64,000 nt of DNA, taken from assembly GCA_024761205.1 (NCBI GenBank), contig JAMASS010000021.1, positions 1 to 64,000 of the forward strand. Direction: 5' to 3'. The notes below the pieces were generated by a model. The model was not told the DNA's origin and did no database searches. It worked only from the letters and a program-made list of their open reading frames with translations. The position numbers and the translations under genes were made by a program. Shown here in pieces: positions 16,304 through 26,667 of this stretch. The stretch's first letter is position 1, and each line of letters starts with the position of its first letter. The stretch comes from Limisphaerales bacterium (GTDB taxonomy: Bacteria > Verrucomicrobiota > Verrucomicrobiia > Limisphaerales > AAA164-E04).

Positions 16304-17731
16304 TCATCGACCTAAAGACTTATCTCGTGTGCTGGATTGAAAGAACTCAATCGCCTTGGTGACAAACGGTCCGGGCACCCGTGCAAATTCCGGATGGTCA
16401 GTTTCCAAAGCCAAAACTCCGGAAAACTTGGCCTCCTTAAGTGTTTCTAAAAATCGCGCGAGATTTCCCTCACCGGCACCGATGTGCGTATCAAAATAAA
16501 CATCATCCCCTTGGGTTCGTTCAATGCGCTTATCCTTGAGATGGACATCGAACACCCGTCCGTCGTACTCACGGAAGACTTTTGAAGCATCAAATCCAGC
16601 CGCCGTCACCCAACCCGTGTCCAAACAAACCCCGATCCGCGGGTCGAGGTGTTTGATCACATTCCGCACGACCAAGGGATTGCCATATAAGGTTCGGATT
16701 CCGTGATTGTGGATGGCAACTTTAATATCATACTCCTTCACCAGTCGCTCCAGGCTTTCGAAAGTCTTGAAGTCGTCCGGTTCCACCACGATCAACCGAA
16801 TGCCCATAAACTTGGCAAACTCGAAGAGTTGGCGATTGTATTCATGAGCGAGTGACGTTCGGGCGACGCCAAAGGTGTACGCCTTGAGACCGTTTTGCTC
16901 GAGGGCGGCTTTCTTTCGCCTCGTCTCGTCCATCGGCGCTCGCGGATCCATGTGCATGCGAGACATGGCTAACCACTTAAACTGATGTTTGGCTGCAAAG
17001 GCAACGGCTTGATCAAAACTCATGTTTCGCACAGTCCAGGTTTGTAGGCCCAGCTCAAACGGAATCTTGGCACCACTTCCTCTAGCAGGCACCTTTGCCA
17101 CCACCAAATCATCAAAACGAATGGCTCGCCCAGAGAACGGATGCCCCCAAATCGACGGCCTCCCGCGAGGCGGTGCCGAGTCACTCGCATAGGTAATCAT
17201 CCAAGTGTCCGGCTCCGTATCATCCGCACTCCAAACTTTACCGCGAACCCGCCACAATGCCTTGCTCGCCGGAGCGGCTTCCAGGACCATTCGCGTCCAT
17301 CCCTGACTTTGCCAACGATGATTCACCGACGCGACCACCTCATCGCCCCGCAAAAGTTCGAGCCTCCGTTTATTCGCACTTACCATGAGCCGGAAGCCGC
17401 CCAACCCGTTAACCCCTACCCCAAAGGCAGGAGCCAAGCGTTGGCGCGCTTCGCTTTGAACGCTTACACTGACACAGCTTCCCTCTTTGGTATTCGATCC
17501 AAAGAGCGCACCAAAATTGCCCAACGGCGCTCCCGGCAACTCCAGAAACCGATTCTCTCCCGCTGCCCGGACGGCAAAGTCGCCGCCCAGAACCAGGAAC
17601 CCTTCAGATTCCTCTCCAATCTCGACGGTCTGAAAATCATTCTCATACACAATCTCCGCCCACGCTCGAGCGGACCCACTGATGCCCACGCTCAAGACTG
17701 CAACCCCAAAAACCCGAATCACCTCCTTCAT
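16304..17731 (-). CDS. Secreted sugar phosphate isomerase/epimerase-like protein with N-terminal beta-sandwich
   Basis: The protein has 475 aa from ATG 17731 (an ATG at 17740 is also in frame). A signal peptide covers about residues 1-25. Residues about 27-215 look like a concanavalin/laminin-G-type sandwich (YENDFQ at the start, IRFDDLVVAKV at the end). Residues about 225-470 are a xylose-isomerase-like TIM barrel: FELGLQTWTVR, LIVVEPDDF, VAIHNHG, GVCLDTGW, VFDVHLKDK and LALETDHP, where the Glu, His, Asp and Glu positions match the metal-binding set. It probably acts outside the cytoplasm on sugars or glycans. Its start lies just after the ABC permease stop, so the two are likely cotranslated. 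Confidence 0.82.
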   Translation of the reverse strand: MKEVIRVFGVAVLSVGISGSARAWAEIVYENDFQTVEIGEESEGFLVLGGDFAVRAAGENRFLELPGAPLGNFGALFGSNTKEGSCVSVSVQSEARQRLAPAFGVGVNGLGGFRLMVSANKRRLELLRGDEVVASVNHRWQSQGWTRMVLEAAPASKALWRVRGKVWSADDTEPDTWMITYASDSAPPRGRPSIWGHPFSGRAIRFDDLVVAKVPARGSGAKIPFELGLQTWTVRNMSFDQAVAFAAKHQFKWLAMSRMHMDPRAPMDETRRKKAALEQNGLKAYTFGVARTSLAHEYNRQLFEFAKFMGIRLIVVEPDDFKTFESLERLVKEYDIKVAIHNHGIRTLYGNPLVVRNVIKHLDPRIGVCLDTGWVTAAGFDASKVFREYDGRVFDVHLKDKRIERTQGDDVYFDTHIGAGEGNLARFLETLKEAKFSGVLALETDHPEFARVPGPFVTKAIEFFQSSTRDKSLGR

Positions 17732-17742
17732 GAAATACATCT

Positions 17743-20700
17743 TTAGTCATTTCTCAGTGCTTCCAACAGATGGCCTCGAAGAGAGACCCCGTCCGCCAGC
17801 CAAGTCCACAGCAATCCGCTAATCAAAACCGCCAACAAAGTCCAACTCAACGAAACATACGGTATCTCCGCCCCAGGAGACAGCAGCGCAGGAATCACCG
17901 CAATCAGCGCCGCCCCGACACCAATCAGCAACCCGATAACCAGCAAAGCCGCATGCTCGCTGAGAACCAGCCAACGTAACAATCCCGGCCGGAAACCCAC
18001 GGCTTTCAGCAAGGCCAACTCACCTCGCCGTTCCCAAACATTTCTCAGCACAACCACTCCGAGCCCAATACTTCCTAAAAGAAGCCCCAGCCCTCCTAAC
18101 ATCTGGAACGTTGACAGATAGGTATTCTGAACTGCGTTGAAGTCCGAAAGTCGTTGCACCGTCGACGTCAGCTCCAATCCCACATCTTGCAACGCGCGAC
18201 TTAATATCGCCGCCACTGCCTCGGCCGACTCCCACGGCGCATCAATTAGAAACGTTCGGTAGCCACTCTCGTGAGGATAACGCTCCACAAATCGCTTCTC
18301 GGAGATGATCAGATTCCCTTGCAATATGGAGTTGGCAACGCCGCCTACCAACACAATCTCGAAAGGTCCGCCCTTGCCGTCCCTGTATTGGATCTTGTCC
18401 CCAACCTTCTTACCCATGGCCCACAGCATGGAATTCTGATCCGCAATCGCCGGGATCGCACCATCATCTCGCTGATCATTCAGCAACAACCATGGGCTCG
18501 CCGCATCCGATTGCCCTTGATCGACTGAGGCAAACGTAAACGATTTTCGATACGCCAACTCAGCTGGGTTCACCCCCATGAGTTGCGGCCGCTGGACTCG
18601 GTTGAGATTCAGACAACTTGCATCTTCGCCTGGAAGCACGCGGAATTGAACAAACCTCACATCTGACAACACCTCGTCATCAAGCAGAAAAAACTCCTGG
18701 CCCGCTTCGCCATTCAAATCATGGGTGACCGCCTGCGTAGTCTGTCCCCAAAAAGCAAAACCTCCCGTCCCCGACTGCCGCTCGGCTGCCCCTTTGACGG
18801 CATCCAATTTGCTAGCACCGACCGCAACAACCAAGAAACTGCCGCACGCCAACAGCCCCATGGTTGCAACACTGCGTTTGACCCGGCGGGAGCCACTGCG
18901 GATCCCCATAGCAAACAAACTCAACTCTGAATGTCCTCCAGACCTCGCCCAATGCCGCAACCACCACGAAGCACCCATCATTCCAGAAATCAACAGCAAC
19001 CCCCCGGCGCCAAAGAAAAGACCGGCTGCCTGCCGCTCACCAGACACGACCGCCCAGCCCACCATTCCAATCGCCAACACGAACCCCAATACCGCCAGAA
19101 ACAGTCGGCGACCCAGACCACGAGTCGAGACACCCTCGGACTCTCCACCATCACCTTGGAGCAATTCCCGAGCAGGCCGAGCCGCTTGTTTTCTGGCTGC
19201 CAACCAAATCGTCAACCACGCCACCAACATACCGCCCAATGCACCACCGACAAGCGTCCCGCCCTTGAGATGGAAATCAATAGCCGAGGTGCCCACCGCT
19301 CCGCTCCAAATGGTGGTCAAACCATACAGCATCGCCCGCGCATAGAGCACACCACCAACAGCACCGAGAACAGCACCCAGTGCTGCCAACGCCCCGCCCT
19401 CAAAATAGAAAAACCGCTTGACGGTCTTTGGCCTCAGGCCCAAAGCCAATAGGATGCCCGCCTCACCTGTCCGTTGCTCCATACTGAACTGAAACAGCAA
19501 ACTCATCAGAATCAGCGCTGCCAGGATCAAAAAGAAACTGAACCCAATGAAAAGCCCGCCAAAATCCTGAGCCTGATTAACCGACGCCATGGCTTCATCC
19601 CTCACCGGATAGAAAGAAAGCCCTATCGATTCCGGTCCAATGGCCGACGCCAACCGATTCGCCAATTCCGATGCCTCCGCATCCACGCCGCCAAATCGAA
19701 CTGCGGTCAAACTGCCGAACCGATTCCTCCAAAGGCGCCCCCCGGTAGCCGCCGACACGAAGGCCTTGGGCGTCCCCCGGTGCTCTTCCCAATAGGCGTT
19801 ATCTTTACTCCGAATCGAATCCAAATCAATGGGAAGACCCGTATCCCAATTCCGACAGTTTTCCGCGTCCTTCAAGCCAGGAAAATCTGGCATCAAACTT
19901 GGATCCGCATACAGACCAGCGAGCGGCACGATGGAATTCACCGTGAACGTCGCTTCTCGTTCGAACAACTCACGGCCGATCCCGACAGCGTAGTATTTCA
20001 TCGTGAGCTCGTCTCCCGGTGCTGCTTGTAGGTCTTCTGCCAACCATTGGTTCAATATGATTGCGTCGTCCCCCAAGTCCTCGGGAAACAAGGGCGCTGA
20101 AGCGGCCGCCACCATTGAGTAAGGGGTGACTCGCCCACCAACCTCTAGGCTATTGACAAAATACGTCAGGATTCCGGTCGCTTTTGGGTTCACGGTTCGA
20201 GCAGCTTCTACAATGGTTTCGTCCAGAAACACCCGTTTGGACCGCAGCTCGGCACCTTCACCACTCGGCAGTGGCTTCAATTCCAATTGTGCATCCGCCA
20301 GTCGCCAATGTTGGCGCAGAGCCGTCATCAACGTCTCGGTTCCCAACGCAGAGTCCCCAAGACCGACCAGCAACAAATTAGCGCCACCCGGTTGCTCAAC
20401 CCGCTCTTGTAAATACGCCTGGGATACAAACGCGTTAAGCGGCGGCAGCTGACTTGCGTGCAATCCAAATCGTCCGAACTGTCGGTCATTGACAACCGCC
20501 TGCACCTTCAGACGCATTGCCACAGAGGTATCCTCTTCGGGTGACAAAGGCGCGTCGCGGGAAAGATTTGAGGGCTTCCCAACGCGAAATAGAATCGAAT
20601 CACCAACTGCCGCCCTCAATTGCCGAGCGAGCGAATCGTTCAATACCACTTGTCCCGGCTTGATATCCAGACCCGTTGGATCCAACGCCAACGTCCAAAA

Positions 20701-21042
20701 ATCGGATTCGACCCCCAGCACATTCACCTGATTCGCCCGCGCCTCGCCGCCACCGCTACTCGCTGTCCCAAGAATGACCAAGGCACTGACCACCTCCCTG
20801 CCCAAGCTGGTTTGCATTTCATCGGCCAGCGCACTTCGGAAGACGCGTTCATTAGCCACCAGCGAGGACTCGACCGATCCGAGACGCGCCACTGCCATGT
20901 CCCGGAGACTGCCCCGAACCGAGTCCCCGACGGCAAGCGCACCCACCAAAACAGCGCTGGCCACAACGGCGCCAGCCAAAGTGCCGAGATGGGATTTCGC
21001 ATAGTGCTGGAGACTGCGCTTCACTAAAGTCCAGGTCTGCAT
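17743..21042 (-). CDS. ABC transporter permease, FtsX/MacB family
   Basis: The protein has 1099 aa from ATG 21042 (a GTG at 21075 is the alternative). It has one N-terminal membrane segment (LGTLAGAVVASAVLVGALAVG), a large periplasmic MacB-like core domain, and the three-helix FtsX block around GFSFFLILAALILMSLLFQF with EQRTGEAGILLALG. A second, similar block lies at the C-terminus (LLGSIGLGVVVLRNVWERRGEL then LLKAVGFRP). This is the two-block, FtsX-duplicated architecture. Such permeases work mechanically on lipoproteins, lipids or periplasmic substrates and are not importers. The partner ATPase ends 39 bp upstream, and the secreted isomerase-like gene follows directly. The substrate is unknown. 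Confidence 0.88.
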   Translation of the reverse strand: MQTWTLVKRSLQHYAKSHLGTLAGAVVASAVLVGALAVGDSVRGSLRDMAVARLGSVESSLVANERVFRSALADEMQTSLGREVVSALVILGTASSGGGEARANQVNVLGVESDFWTLALDPTGLDIKPGQVVLNDSLARQLRAAVGDSILFRVGKPSNLSRDAPLSPEEDTSVAMRLKVQAVVNDRQFGRFGLHASQLPPLNAFVSQAYLQERVEQPGGANLLLVGLGDSALGTETLMTALRQHWRLADAQLELKPLPSGEGAELRSKRVFLDETIVEAARTVNPKATGILTYFVNSLEVGGRVTPYSMVAAASAPLFPEDLGDDAIILNQWLAEDLQAAPGDELTMKYYAVGIGRELFEREATFTVNSIVPLAGLYADPSLMPDFPGLKDAENCRNWDTGLPIDLDSIRSKDNAYWEEHRGTPKAFVSAATGGRLWRNRFGSLTAVRFGGVDAEASELANRLASAIGPESIGLSFYPVRDEAMASVNQAQDFGGLFIGFSFFLILAALILMSLLFQFSMEQRTGEAGILLALGLRPKTVKRFFYFEGGALAALGAVLGAVGGVLYARAMLYGLTTIWSGAVGTSAIDFHLKGGTLVGGALGGMLVAWLTIWLAARKQAARPARELLQGDGGESEGVSTRGLGRRLFLAVLGFVLAIGMVGWAVVSGERQAAGLFFGAGGLLLISGMMGASWWLRHWARSGGHSELSLFAMGIRSGSRRVKRSVATMGLLACGSFLVVAVGASKLDAVKGAAERQSGTGGFAFWGQTTQAVTHDLNGEAGQEFFLLDDEVLSDVRFVQFRVLPGEDASCLNLNRVQRPQLMGVNPAELAYRKSFTFASVDQGQSDAASPWLLLNDQRDDGAIPAIADQNSMLWAMGKKVGDKIQYRDGKGGPFEIVLVGGVANSILQGNLIISEKRFVERYPHESGYRTFLIDAPWESAEAVAAILSRALQDVGLELTSTVQRLSDFNAVQNTYLSTFQMLGGLGLLLGSIGLGVVVLRNVWERRGELALLKAVGFRPGLLRWLVLSEHAALLVIGLLIGVGAALIAVIPALLSPGAEIPYVSLSWTLLAVLISGLLWTWLADGVSLRGHLLEALRND

Positions 21043-21081
21043 GTCAGGGCTAAAAAAATTTGTTGATTCCCTCACCCGGCA

Positions 21082-21786
21082 TCATTGGGCAGTGCCGACC
21101 AAAGCGCCGTTCCGTAACTCCAGGGTCCGTTTCATCTGCGCCGCCAATGCCGACGAGTGCGTGACCACGATCAGGGTCACACCATCTTCATGATTAAGAT
21201 ACAAAAGCAGCTCCGCAAGCGACTCAGCCGACTGTCGATCGAGCGCTCCGGTAGGTTCATCTGCCAATAGAAGCTTCGGCTCGTTGATCAAGGCGCGAAC
21301 CACCGCCACTCGCTGGCATTCACCCCCGGAAAGCTGGGCCGGTCGGTGGGTCATACGGTGATCCAGCTTCACCCGTTTAAGCAAATCGGGCGCTCGATCC
21401 GCAGCGCGCTTTCGCCTCGCAGGGTCGTCGGACGCCAAACTCGGCACCAAAACATTCTCCAAAACCGTGCATTGTGGGAGCAAATGGTGGTTTTGAAAGA
21501 CAAACCCCAAACGCTGGTTGCGGAAATCCGCCAACGCCAGCTCGTCCATGTCTCCCACATCCTCACCCGCCACGGTCACCTTTCCCGATGTCGGCTGATC
21601 CAAGGTGCCAATGATGTTCAACAGGGTGCTTTTGCCGGACCCCGACGGGCCTATCACAGCAATTGATTCACCGCCTGCCACGGTTCCGGAGACCCCTCCA
21701 AGCACCGCCACAGGCTCCCCCTCATCGCCCTGCCGATAGGACTTTGTGACGCTTGATAACTCTACCATATGCTTCTCCGACGACAT
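21082..21786 (-). CDS. ABC transporter ATP-binding protein (LolD/MacB type)
   Basis: The protein has 234 aa, the usual length for the ATPase of LolCDE, MacB or FtsEX-type systems. It carries Walker [10 protein letters not shown] (about residues 46-54), a Q-loop in [10 protein letters not shown], the signature [14 protein letters not shown] (about 153-166), Walker [13 protein letters not shown] and the H-loop histidine in VVTHSS. It forms one unit with the FtsX-like permease that follows on the minus strand, and it diverges from the YyaL-like gene across about 100 bp. The C at signature position GGECQRV replaces the more usual E or Q; this is a known tolerated variation. Confidence 0.9.
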   Translation of the reverse strand: MSSEKHMVELSSVTKSYRQGDEGEPVAVLGGVSGTVAGGESIAVIGPSGSGKSTLLNIIGTLDQPTSGKVTVAGEDVGDMDELALADFRNQRLGFVFQNHHLLPQCTVLENVLVPSLASDDPARRKRAADRAPDLLKRVKLDHRMTHRPAQLSGGECQRVAVVRALINEPKLLLADEPTGALDRQSAESLAELLLYLNHEDGVTLIVVTHSSALAAQMKRTLELRNGALVGTAQ

Positions 21787-21885
21787 GATTTCACTAAAAC
21801 TGAAAGGTGTGCTCGAAGCAAAAATATTCTCCGCTCGGCAGTTTCTCCTTGTTAGAGAGACGGACCAAGGACAGGAATATCGCTC

Positions 21886-24171
21886 ATGACCTCGCCTCGC
21901 ACCCTTTGCATGCCCAAAATATTCTCCGCGCTCACCATCTTGCTGATTACCGGTGCGGCTGTCTCAGGAATCTATTTCCTGAGCACCGCCGCCCAGATCA
22001 ACTCAAAAACAACCGGCTCGGCGAAGACCATTCAACATACCAATCGCCTTGCCTTAGAAAAATCACCCTACCTGCTGCAACACCAGCACAACCCGGTGGA
22101 TTGGTATCCCTGGGGCCAAGAGGCCTTCGACCGGGCTAAAGCGGAAGATAAGCTGATCTTTCTTTCCGTGGGCTATTCCACGTGCCACTGGTGCCACGTG
22201 ATGGAGCGTGAATCCTTTGAAAACGAGGATATCGCCAAGATCATGAACAAGCACTTCGTCTGCGTTAAGGTTGACCGTGAAGAACGTCCCGACGTAGACC
22301 ACATTTACATGACCTTTGTACAAGCGACCACTGGTGGCGGTGGCTGGCCGATGAGCGTTTGGCTCACGCCGGACCTCAAACCGATTGTCGGCGCCACCTA
22401 TTTCCCGCCCGAAGACAAGTTCGGACGTCTGGGATTTCCGACAGTCCTGAATCAAATCGCCGCCGGCTGGAAGAGGGATCGCCAAGCGCTCCTCAACCGC
22501 GGTAATGAAGTGTTAAAGGCCCTGGAACGGCGTTTCACCCCGACGGAAATCAACAAAAAGGAATTGGGACCCCAAACCCTGGATGCCGCCTATCACGCGA
22601 TTGCCAAGAGCTTCGACGCACAACTCGGTGGGTTTGGCTCCGAGCCAAAATTTCCGAGACCGGTCACGCTCAATTTCCTGCAACGATATGCGGCTCAGAA
22701 AACCGCTGAGAGCGGCCATCGAGAAAAGGCGAAGTCCATGGCGCTCTTCACCCTCGACCGCATGGCGGCCGGTGGCGTGTATGATCACCTCGGCGGCGGG
22801 TTTCATCGTTACTCCGTCGATAAGTTCTGGCATGTGCCGCACTTCGAGAAAATGCTCTACGATCAAGCGCAATTAACCATCGCTTGCCTCGAGGCGTTTC
22901 AAGTCACCGGCAAGCAGCACTATGAAACGATCGCCCGCGATATATTGCGTTACGTCCTACGGGACATGACGGATGAGGCCGGAGGTTTCTACTCGGCTGA
23001 AGATGCTGACAGCTACTTTGAACATGGGAAACCAGAACATGGCGAAGGCGCATTCTACATCTGGGAGAAAAAAGAGATCGAAACCGTGATCGGCAAGGAG
23101 GCCGCCATGCGCTTCAACGACTTCTACGGCGTCAAACCCTCCGGCAATGCACCTCCGGGGAGTGACCCCCACAATGAATTCAAAGGCCGAAACATTCTGA
23201 TCCGGCGTTTTACCTTGGATGCCGCCGCCGCTCGATTCAGCACAATGCCGGCCGCCCTCGCCAAGGAACTCAAAGAAAGCCGCGAAAAACTCTTCCTCCA
23301 CCGAGAGAAACGCCCGCGCCCGCATCTTGATGACAAAATCATCACTGCCTGGAATGGATTGATGATCTCAGCTTTCGCCCGAGCGCACCAAGTGTTGGAT
23401 GACCCGAAATACCTCAACGCTGCCACTGCCGCTGCGACCTTCATTAAGGACAAACTATTCCTCGAAGACAGCGGCAGACTGATCCGCAGCTACCGAGAAG
23501 GCGCCAGCCGCATCCAAGGCTTCGTCGATGATTACGCCTTTCTCATCCAAGGTCTCCACGACCTCTATGAAACATCGTTCGACATCCAATGGCTAAAGTG
23601 GGCCCAAACCCTGCAGGAGACCCAAAACAAACTCTTCTGGGATCAAAAATCAGCCGGTTTCTATAGTGTGACCGGTCAGGACCCCAGCATCTTACTGCGG
23701 CTCAAAGAGGACTACGATGGCGCCGAGCCCTCACCCAATTCGATCTCAGCGATGAACCTCCTGCGCCTGGCGCAAACCACCGCCAACGACCGCTTCCGCA
23801 AACAAGCTCTAAAAACCCTGGCACACTTCTCCGAAGGGATGACCCTGCAACCAACCGCCGCGCCTCAGATGTTGGCGGCCCTCAGCTATTCACTGGTGAA
23901 ACCCAAGCAAATCATTTTCGCCGCCAAACCGGACGCCGCTGACCTCCAAATCCTCCTGCGTTCACTGCACAAACCCTTCATCCCCCATAAAATAGTCCTC
24001 CTTGCCGATAACGGTCCGGGGCAAGCATATCTGGGAAAACACCTCCCTTTCTTTCGCACCTTCAAACCCATTGCAGACAAAGCCACTGCCTTCGTGTGTG
24101 AGGACTTTGTTTGCAAACTACCCGCCACGGAAGTGGCGCAATTCGAGAAATTGATTCAACCCCGACTCTAA
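21886..24171 (+). CDS. YyaL/DUF255 family thioredoxin-domain protein (SPATA20-like)
   Basis: The protein has 761 aa from ATG 21886, with AGGA nine bases ahead. After a hydrophobic leader or anchor (about residues 11-32), the protein begins [21 protein letters not shown], the hallmark start of the family. A thioredoxin-like domain with a CHWC redox pair (about residues 100-103) and [12 protein letters not shown] follows. The remainder is an alpha/alpha-toroid like those of glycoside-modifying epimerases and mannosidases ([43 protein letters not shown]). Biochemical function is not established for the family. Unlike most homologues it carries an N-terminal export or anchor segment, suggesting a periplasmic site. 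Confidence 0.9.
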   Translation: MTSPRTLCMPKIFSALTILLITGAAVSGIYFLSTAAQINSKTTGSAKTIQHTNRLALEKSPYLLQHQHNPVDWYPWGQEAFDRAKAEDKLIFLSVGYSTCHWCHVMERESFENEDIAKIMNKHFVCVKVDREERPDVDHIYMTFVQATTGGGGWPMSVWLTPDLKPIVGATYFPPEDKFGRLGFPTVLNQIAAGWKRDRQALLNRGNEVLKALERRFTPTEINKKELGPQTLDAAYHAIAKSFDAQLGGFGSEPKFPRPVTLNFLQRYAAQKTAESGHREKAKSMALFTLDRMAAGGVYDHLGGGFHRYSVDKFWHVPHFEKMLYDQAQLTIACLEAFQVTGKQHYETIARDILRYVLRDMTDEAGGFYSAEDADSYFEHGKPEHGEGAFYIWEKKEIETVIGKEAAMRFNDFYGVKPSGNAPPGSDPHNEFKGRNILIRRFTLDAAAARFSTMPAALAKELKESREKLFLHREKRPRPHLDDKIITAWNGLMISAFARAHQVLDDPKYLNAATAAATFIKDKLFLEDSGRLIRSYREGASRIQGFVDDYAFLIQGLHDLYETSFDIQWLKWAQTLQETQNKLFWDQKSAGFYSVTGQDPSILLRLKEDYDGAEPSPNSISAMNLLRLAQTTANDRFRKQALKTLAHFSEGMTLQPTAAPQMLAALSYSLVKPKQIIFAAKPDAADLQILLRSLHKPFIPHKIVLLADNGPGQAYLGKHLPFFRTFKPIADKATAFVCEDFVCKLPATEVAQFEKLIQPRL

Positions 24172-24334
24172 ACCCTATTGGCAAAAACGCCCGCTGTGAA
24201 AAAAAACCGGAAAAAATCACTTTTCTTCCTTGCCGACCCTCGCCCGCAATGCCTTACTAATAAAAGATTCCCACTAAGCAACAGGCGAGGTGGAGGGGAA
24301 AATTTGAACACAACCGCTTAAACTTACAGAGATA

Positions 24335-25108
24335 ATGAAAGCAGAAACCCGAATGATCCTATCCTGCCCTCGGCAGAGACGCCAAGAGCCCAAACTCAAA
24401 CCCGCCCTGGCTGTTCTGCTCGCCGCCCTCGCCCTCCAACCCGCCGCCTCTGCCGCCATCCTCGTCAGCAGTTACCCGGATACAGGCCCCATGCCCTACA
24501 ATATGTGGGTTGATGACTACTTTGCGACAAGCTTCACCACCGGCCCCGTGAGCGGTCTGAACGAAAAGTGGCAGGTGGAAAAAATTTCGGCGCCTTGGGC
24601 TGGTTCAATCCTTCCACATTTGCCCACCAAAGTGAGTGTCACTCTCCTGAGCGATTCCCAAACCCAACCCGGCAGCCCCGGAGATCTGTTCGTGTCGTTA
24701 GGGGAGCATGCCCCGCTCTCAGAAATCAAAGAGTATGACTACATACCGTCCGCCGAGCTTTTCCTGGAGCCGGAGACCACCTATTGGCTGTCGTATGAGA
24801 TCCTTGACAAGGCTGGTGTCCCCAGTGGATACACTGCGGGAGTCTCACACTCACCGACTGAGACTGAGGCATTGCCGGGGTGGTCGATTGGGGACAACGC
24901 CTGGGAAAGGGACTTGCAAACCGGTGATTGGACTCGACAACCAAACGGAGGCAGCGCCGAAAATGCGCTCGGCCCTTTTGTATTCAGCGTAAGTGGTGAG
25001 GCGGTTGTTCCGGAGCCCTCGGAGTATGCGCTTTTCTTTGCCTTGGGCTTGGGCGCCTTCGCCCTTTGGCACCGTCGCCGGCAACAAGAGCAGCGGACCG
25101 TCGCCTAG
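24335..25108 (+). CDS. PEP-CTERM sorted surface protein
   Basis: The protein has 257 aa. A long N-terminal region leads into a signal peptide (LAVLLAALALQPAASAA). The exported part (about residues 45-225) is beta-rich, with no cysteine in the mature region, and has the look of choice-of-anchor proteins (TTYWLSYEI, GPFVFSVSG). The C-terminus is a complete PEP-CTERM sorting tail: VPEPSEYALFFALGLG, a short hydrophobic helix, then WHRRRQ. Exosortase would cut at this tail and anchor the protein outside; no exosortase gene is in the window. Such proteins are linked with exopolysaccharide and biofilm matrix. A strong hairpin terminator follows, so it is probably a one-gene unit. Confidence 0.85.
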   Translation: MKAETRMILSCPRQRRQEPKLKPALAVLLAALALQPAASAAILVSSYPDTGPMPYNMWVDDYFATSFTTGPVSGLNEKWQVEKISAPWAGSILPHLPTKVSVTLLSDSQTQPGSPGDLFVSLGEHAPLSEIKEYDYIPSAELFLEPETTYWLSYEILDKAGVPSGYTAGVSHSPTETEALPGWSIGDNAWERDLQTGDWTRQPNGGSAENALGPFVFSVSGEAVVPEPSEYALFFALGLGAFALWHRRRQQEQRTVA

Positions 25109-25147
25109 CGGTTTTCTTCCCGCACCAAAGCATCCCCTCCCAATCAC

Positions 25148-25179
25148 GGGGCGGCCTCAAAAAGGGCCGCCCCTTTTTT
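25148..25179 (+). terminator. Rho-independent terminator after the PEP-CTERM gene
   Basis: A nine-base stem, GGGGCGGCC/GGCCGCCCC, with a short A-rich loop is followed by six T. It lies 39 bp after the stop codon. This is the clearest intrinsic terminator in the window. Confidence 0.9.
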
Positions 25180-25314
25180 ACGGCCCCTCAACCATCCCGG
25201 AGTCCGGCAAACCCCCGGCTTGATCCCGGGACATTCCTGCCTGCACCCCGGGAGTGAGAGCCGGTTTTGACATCGGCTGCTGCCCCATCCTTTACGCTGC
25301 CCAAGTAAAAACTC

Positions 25315-25333
25315 GTCAGCTTGGCTGACTTTT
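25315..25333 (+). terminator. Small hairpin with T run ahead of the GspE-like gene
   Basis: GTCAGC-TTG-GCTGAC is followed by TTTT. The stem is only 6 bp with a 3-base loop. It overlaps the TTG at 25332 that begins the longest reading frame, which argues for the internal GTG at 25392 as the true start. It may act as a weak terminator or leader element. Confidence 0.35.
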
Positions 25334-25391
25334 GACACGTTTTCCCGTGAATCATTCAGACAACCGGAAAACCACGCAACAAAGGCAGAGG

Positions 25392-26639
25392 GTGAGCAGA
25401 ACACGACAGATCATTGAACAAAACCAAAATGCCGAGGAAATCGATATCACCCGCGTGGTCGAAAGCATCATGCTTGACGCGATCGATGCCAACTCAAGTG
25501 ATATCCACATCGAGCCGTGGGATGAAAGCCTCGTCGTCAGATTTCGCCTCCACGGCGTGCTCAAGGAGTTTGAACATCTGCCCCTCGAACTAGCGGAAAA
25601 GATTTCGGCTCGTCTGAAAGTGATGGCGAACCTGGTCAACTACGAAACCGAACGCCCTCAAGAGGGACATGCCAGAGCCGCCGGGAGTGAAGGCGGGGTG
25701 GAACTTCGCCTCTCGTTCTTTCCCGTCGTCCGCGGCGGCCAAGGTCACTCATTTACTCGCGGCGAGAAAATCGTCATTCGTATTTTCGATCCCAAGAGCC
25801 GGAGTTTTGACATCGATCAGCTCGGGTTCGACGCCGACACATCGGCCACACTCCAAGAACTCCTCACCCGCCCCACCGGAATGCTGTTGCTCACAGGGCC
25901 GACCGGCTCGGGCAAAACCACCTCAATCTACGCAGTGCTCTGCCACTTGGTCCGCCAGTGCGGTTCCAGCATCAGCATCAGCACCGTGGAAGACCCCGTG
26001 GAGTTCAACCTCCCCCAAATCAGCCAAGCGCAAATCAACCACGCCCGCGAATTCACCTATCCCGTTGCTCTACGATCTCTCATGCGCCAGGACCCGCAAG
26101 TGATCATGATCGGTGAGATTCGCGACGCTGAAACAGCGGCGATCGCCGTTCAGGCGGGCCTCACCGGCCATCTGGTCATCAGCACAATTCACGCCGGCAG
26201 CACCGCCGGCGTGTTTGCCCGCATGATCAATATGGATATCGAGCCTTTTCTCCTCGCCTCCAGCATCATCGGCATCCTCGGACTCCGGCTCGTCTGCAAG
26301 AACTGTCCGTTATGCGCCATGCCCTACCAACCAGACCCTATCCTGCTAAAACGAGTGCCCGAGGATGTGCGCAAAGACGCCTCATGGCGGCGGGGAGGCG
26401 GCTGTGAAACCTGCAACGATACCGGATTTACCGGCCGCACGGCTCTCTCCGAAATGCTCACCGTCAACGAACCCATCCGCGACGCCGTGATGGGAAAAGT
26501 TCGCATCAGAAAGCTCCAGAAAATGGCCCAAGAACAAGGCATGAAAACACTTTGGGAGAGCGGCATCTTCCGCGCTGCGTCGGGAGAAATACCCTTGGAA
26601 GAAATTCTCCGCTCGGTGACGGAAGACCCCCTCGCCTAA
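25392..26639 (+). CDS. Type II secretion / type IV pilus assembly ATPase (GspE/PilB family), compact form
   Basis: The protein has 415 aa from GTG 25392, which has AAAGG six bases ahead; the frame opens at TTG 25332 (435 aa). It contains the N2 domain of secretion ATPases (SSDIHIEPWDESLVVRFRL), Walker A GPTGSGKTT (about residues 171-179), the Asp box STVEDPVEF, Walker B VIMIGEIRDAETA, and the His box TGHLVISTIHAG. A four-cysteine zinc loop follows (CKNCPLC and later CETCNDTG), the mark of GspE/PilB against PilT. It lacks the N-terminal MshEN/GspE_N domain, so it is shorter than the usual 500-570 aa. No other secretion gene is adjacent. It hydrolyses ATP to drive pseudopilus or pilus assembly. 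Confidence 0.88.
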   Translation: MSRTRQIIEQNQNAEEIDITRVVESIMLDAIDANSSDIHIEPWDESLVVRFRLHGVLKEFEHLPLELAEKISARLKVMANLVNYETERPQEGHARAAGSEGGVELRLSFFPVVRGGQGHSFTRGEKIVIRIFDPKSRSFDIDQLGFDADTSATLQELLTRPTGMLLLTGPTGSGKTTSIYAVLCHLVRQCGSSISISTVEDPVEFNLPQISQAQINHAREFTYPVALRSLMRQDPQVIMIGEIRDAETAAIAVQAGLTGHLVISTIHAGSTAGVFARMINMDIEPFLLASSIIGILGLRLVCKNCPLCAMPYQPDPILLKRVPEDVRKDASWRRGGGCETCNDTGFTGRTALSEMLTVNEPIRDAVMGKVRIRKLQKMAQEQGMKTLWESGIFRAASGEIPLEEILRSVTEDPLA

Positions 26640-26667
26640 CCCTCCCCGCCGAGGCAATCTCCAACAA

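Noticed and set aside
24238-24290. CCTCGCC...GGCGAGG inverted repeat before the PEP-CTERM gene
   Set aside because: The arms are only 7 bp and 39 bp apart with no supporting features; such pairs are expected by chance at this GC content.
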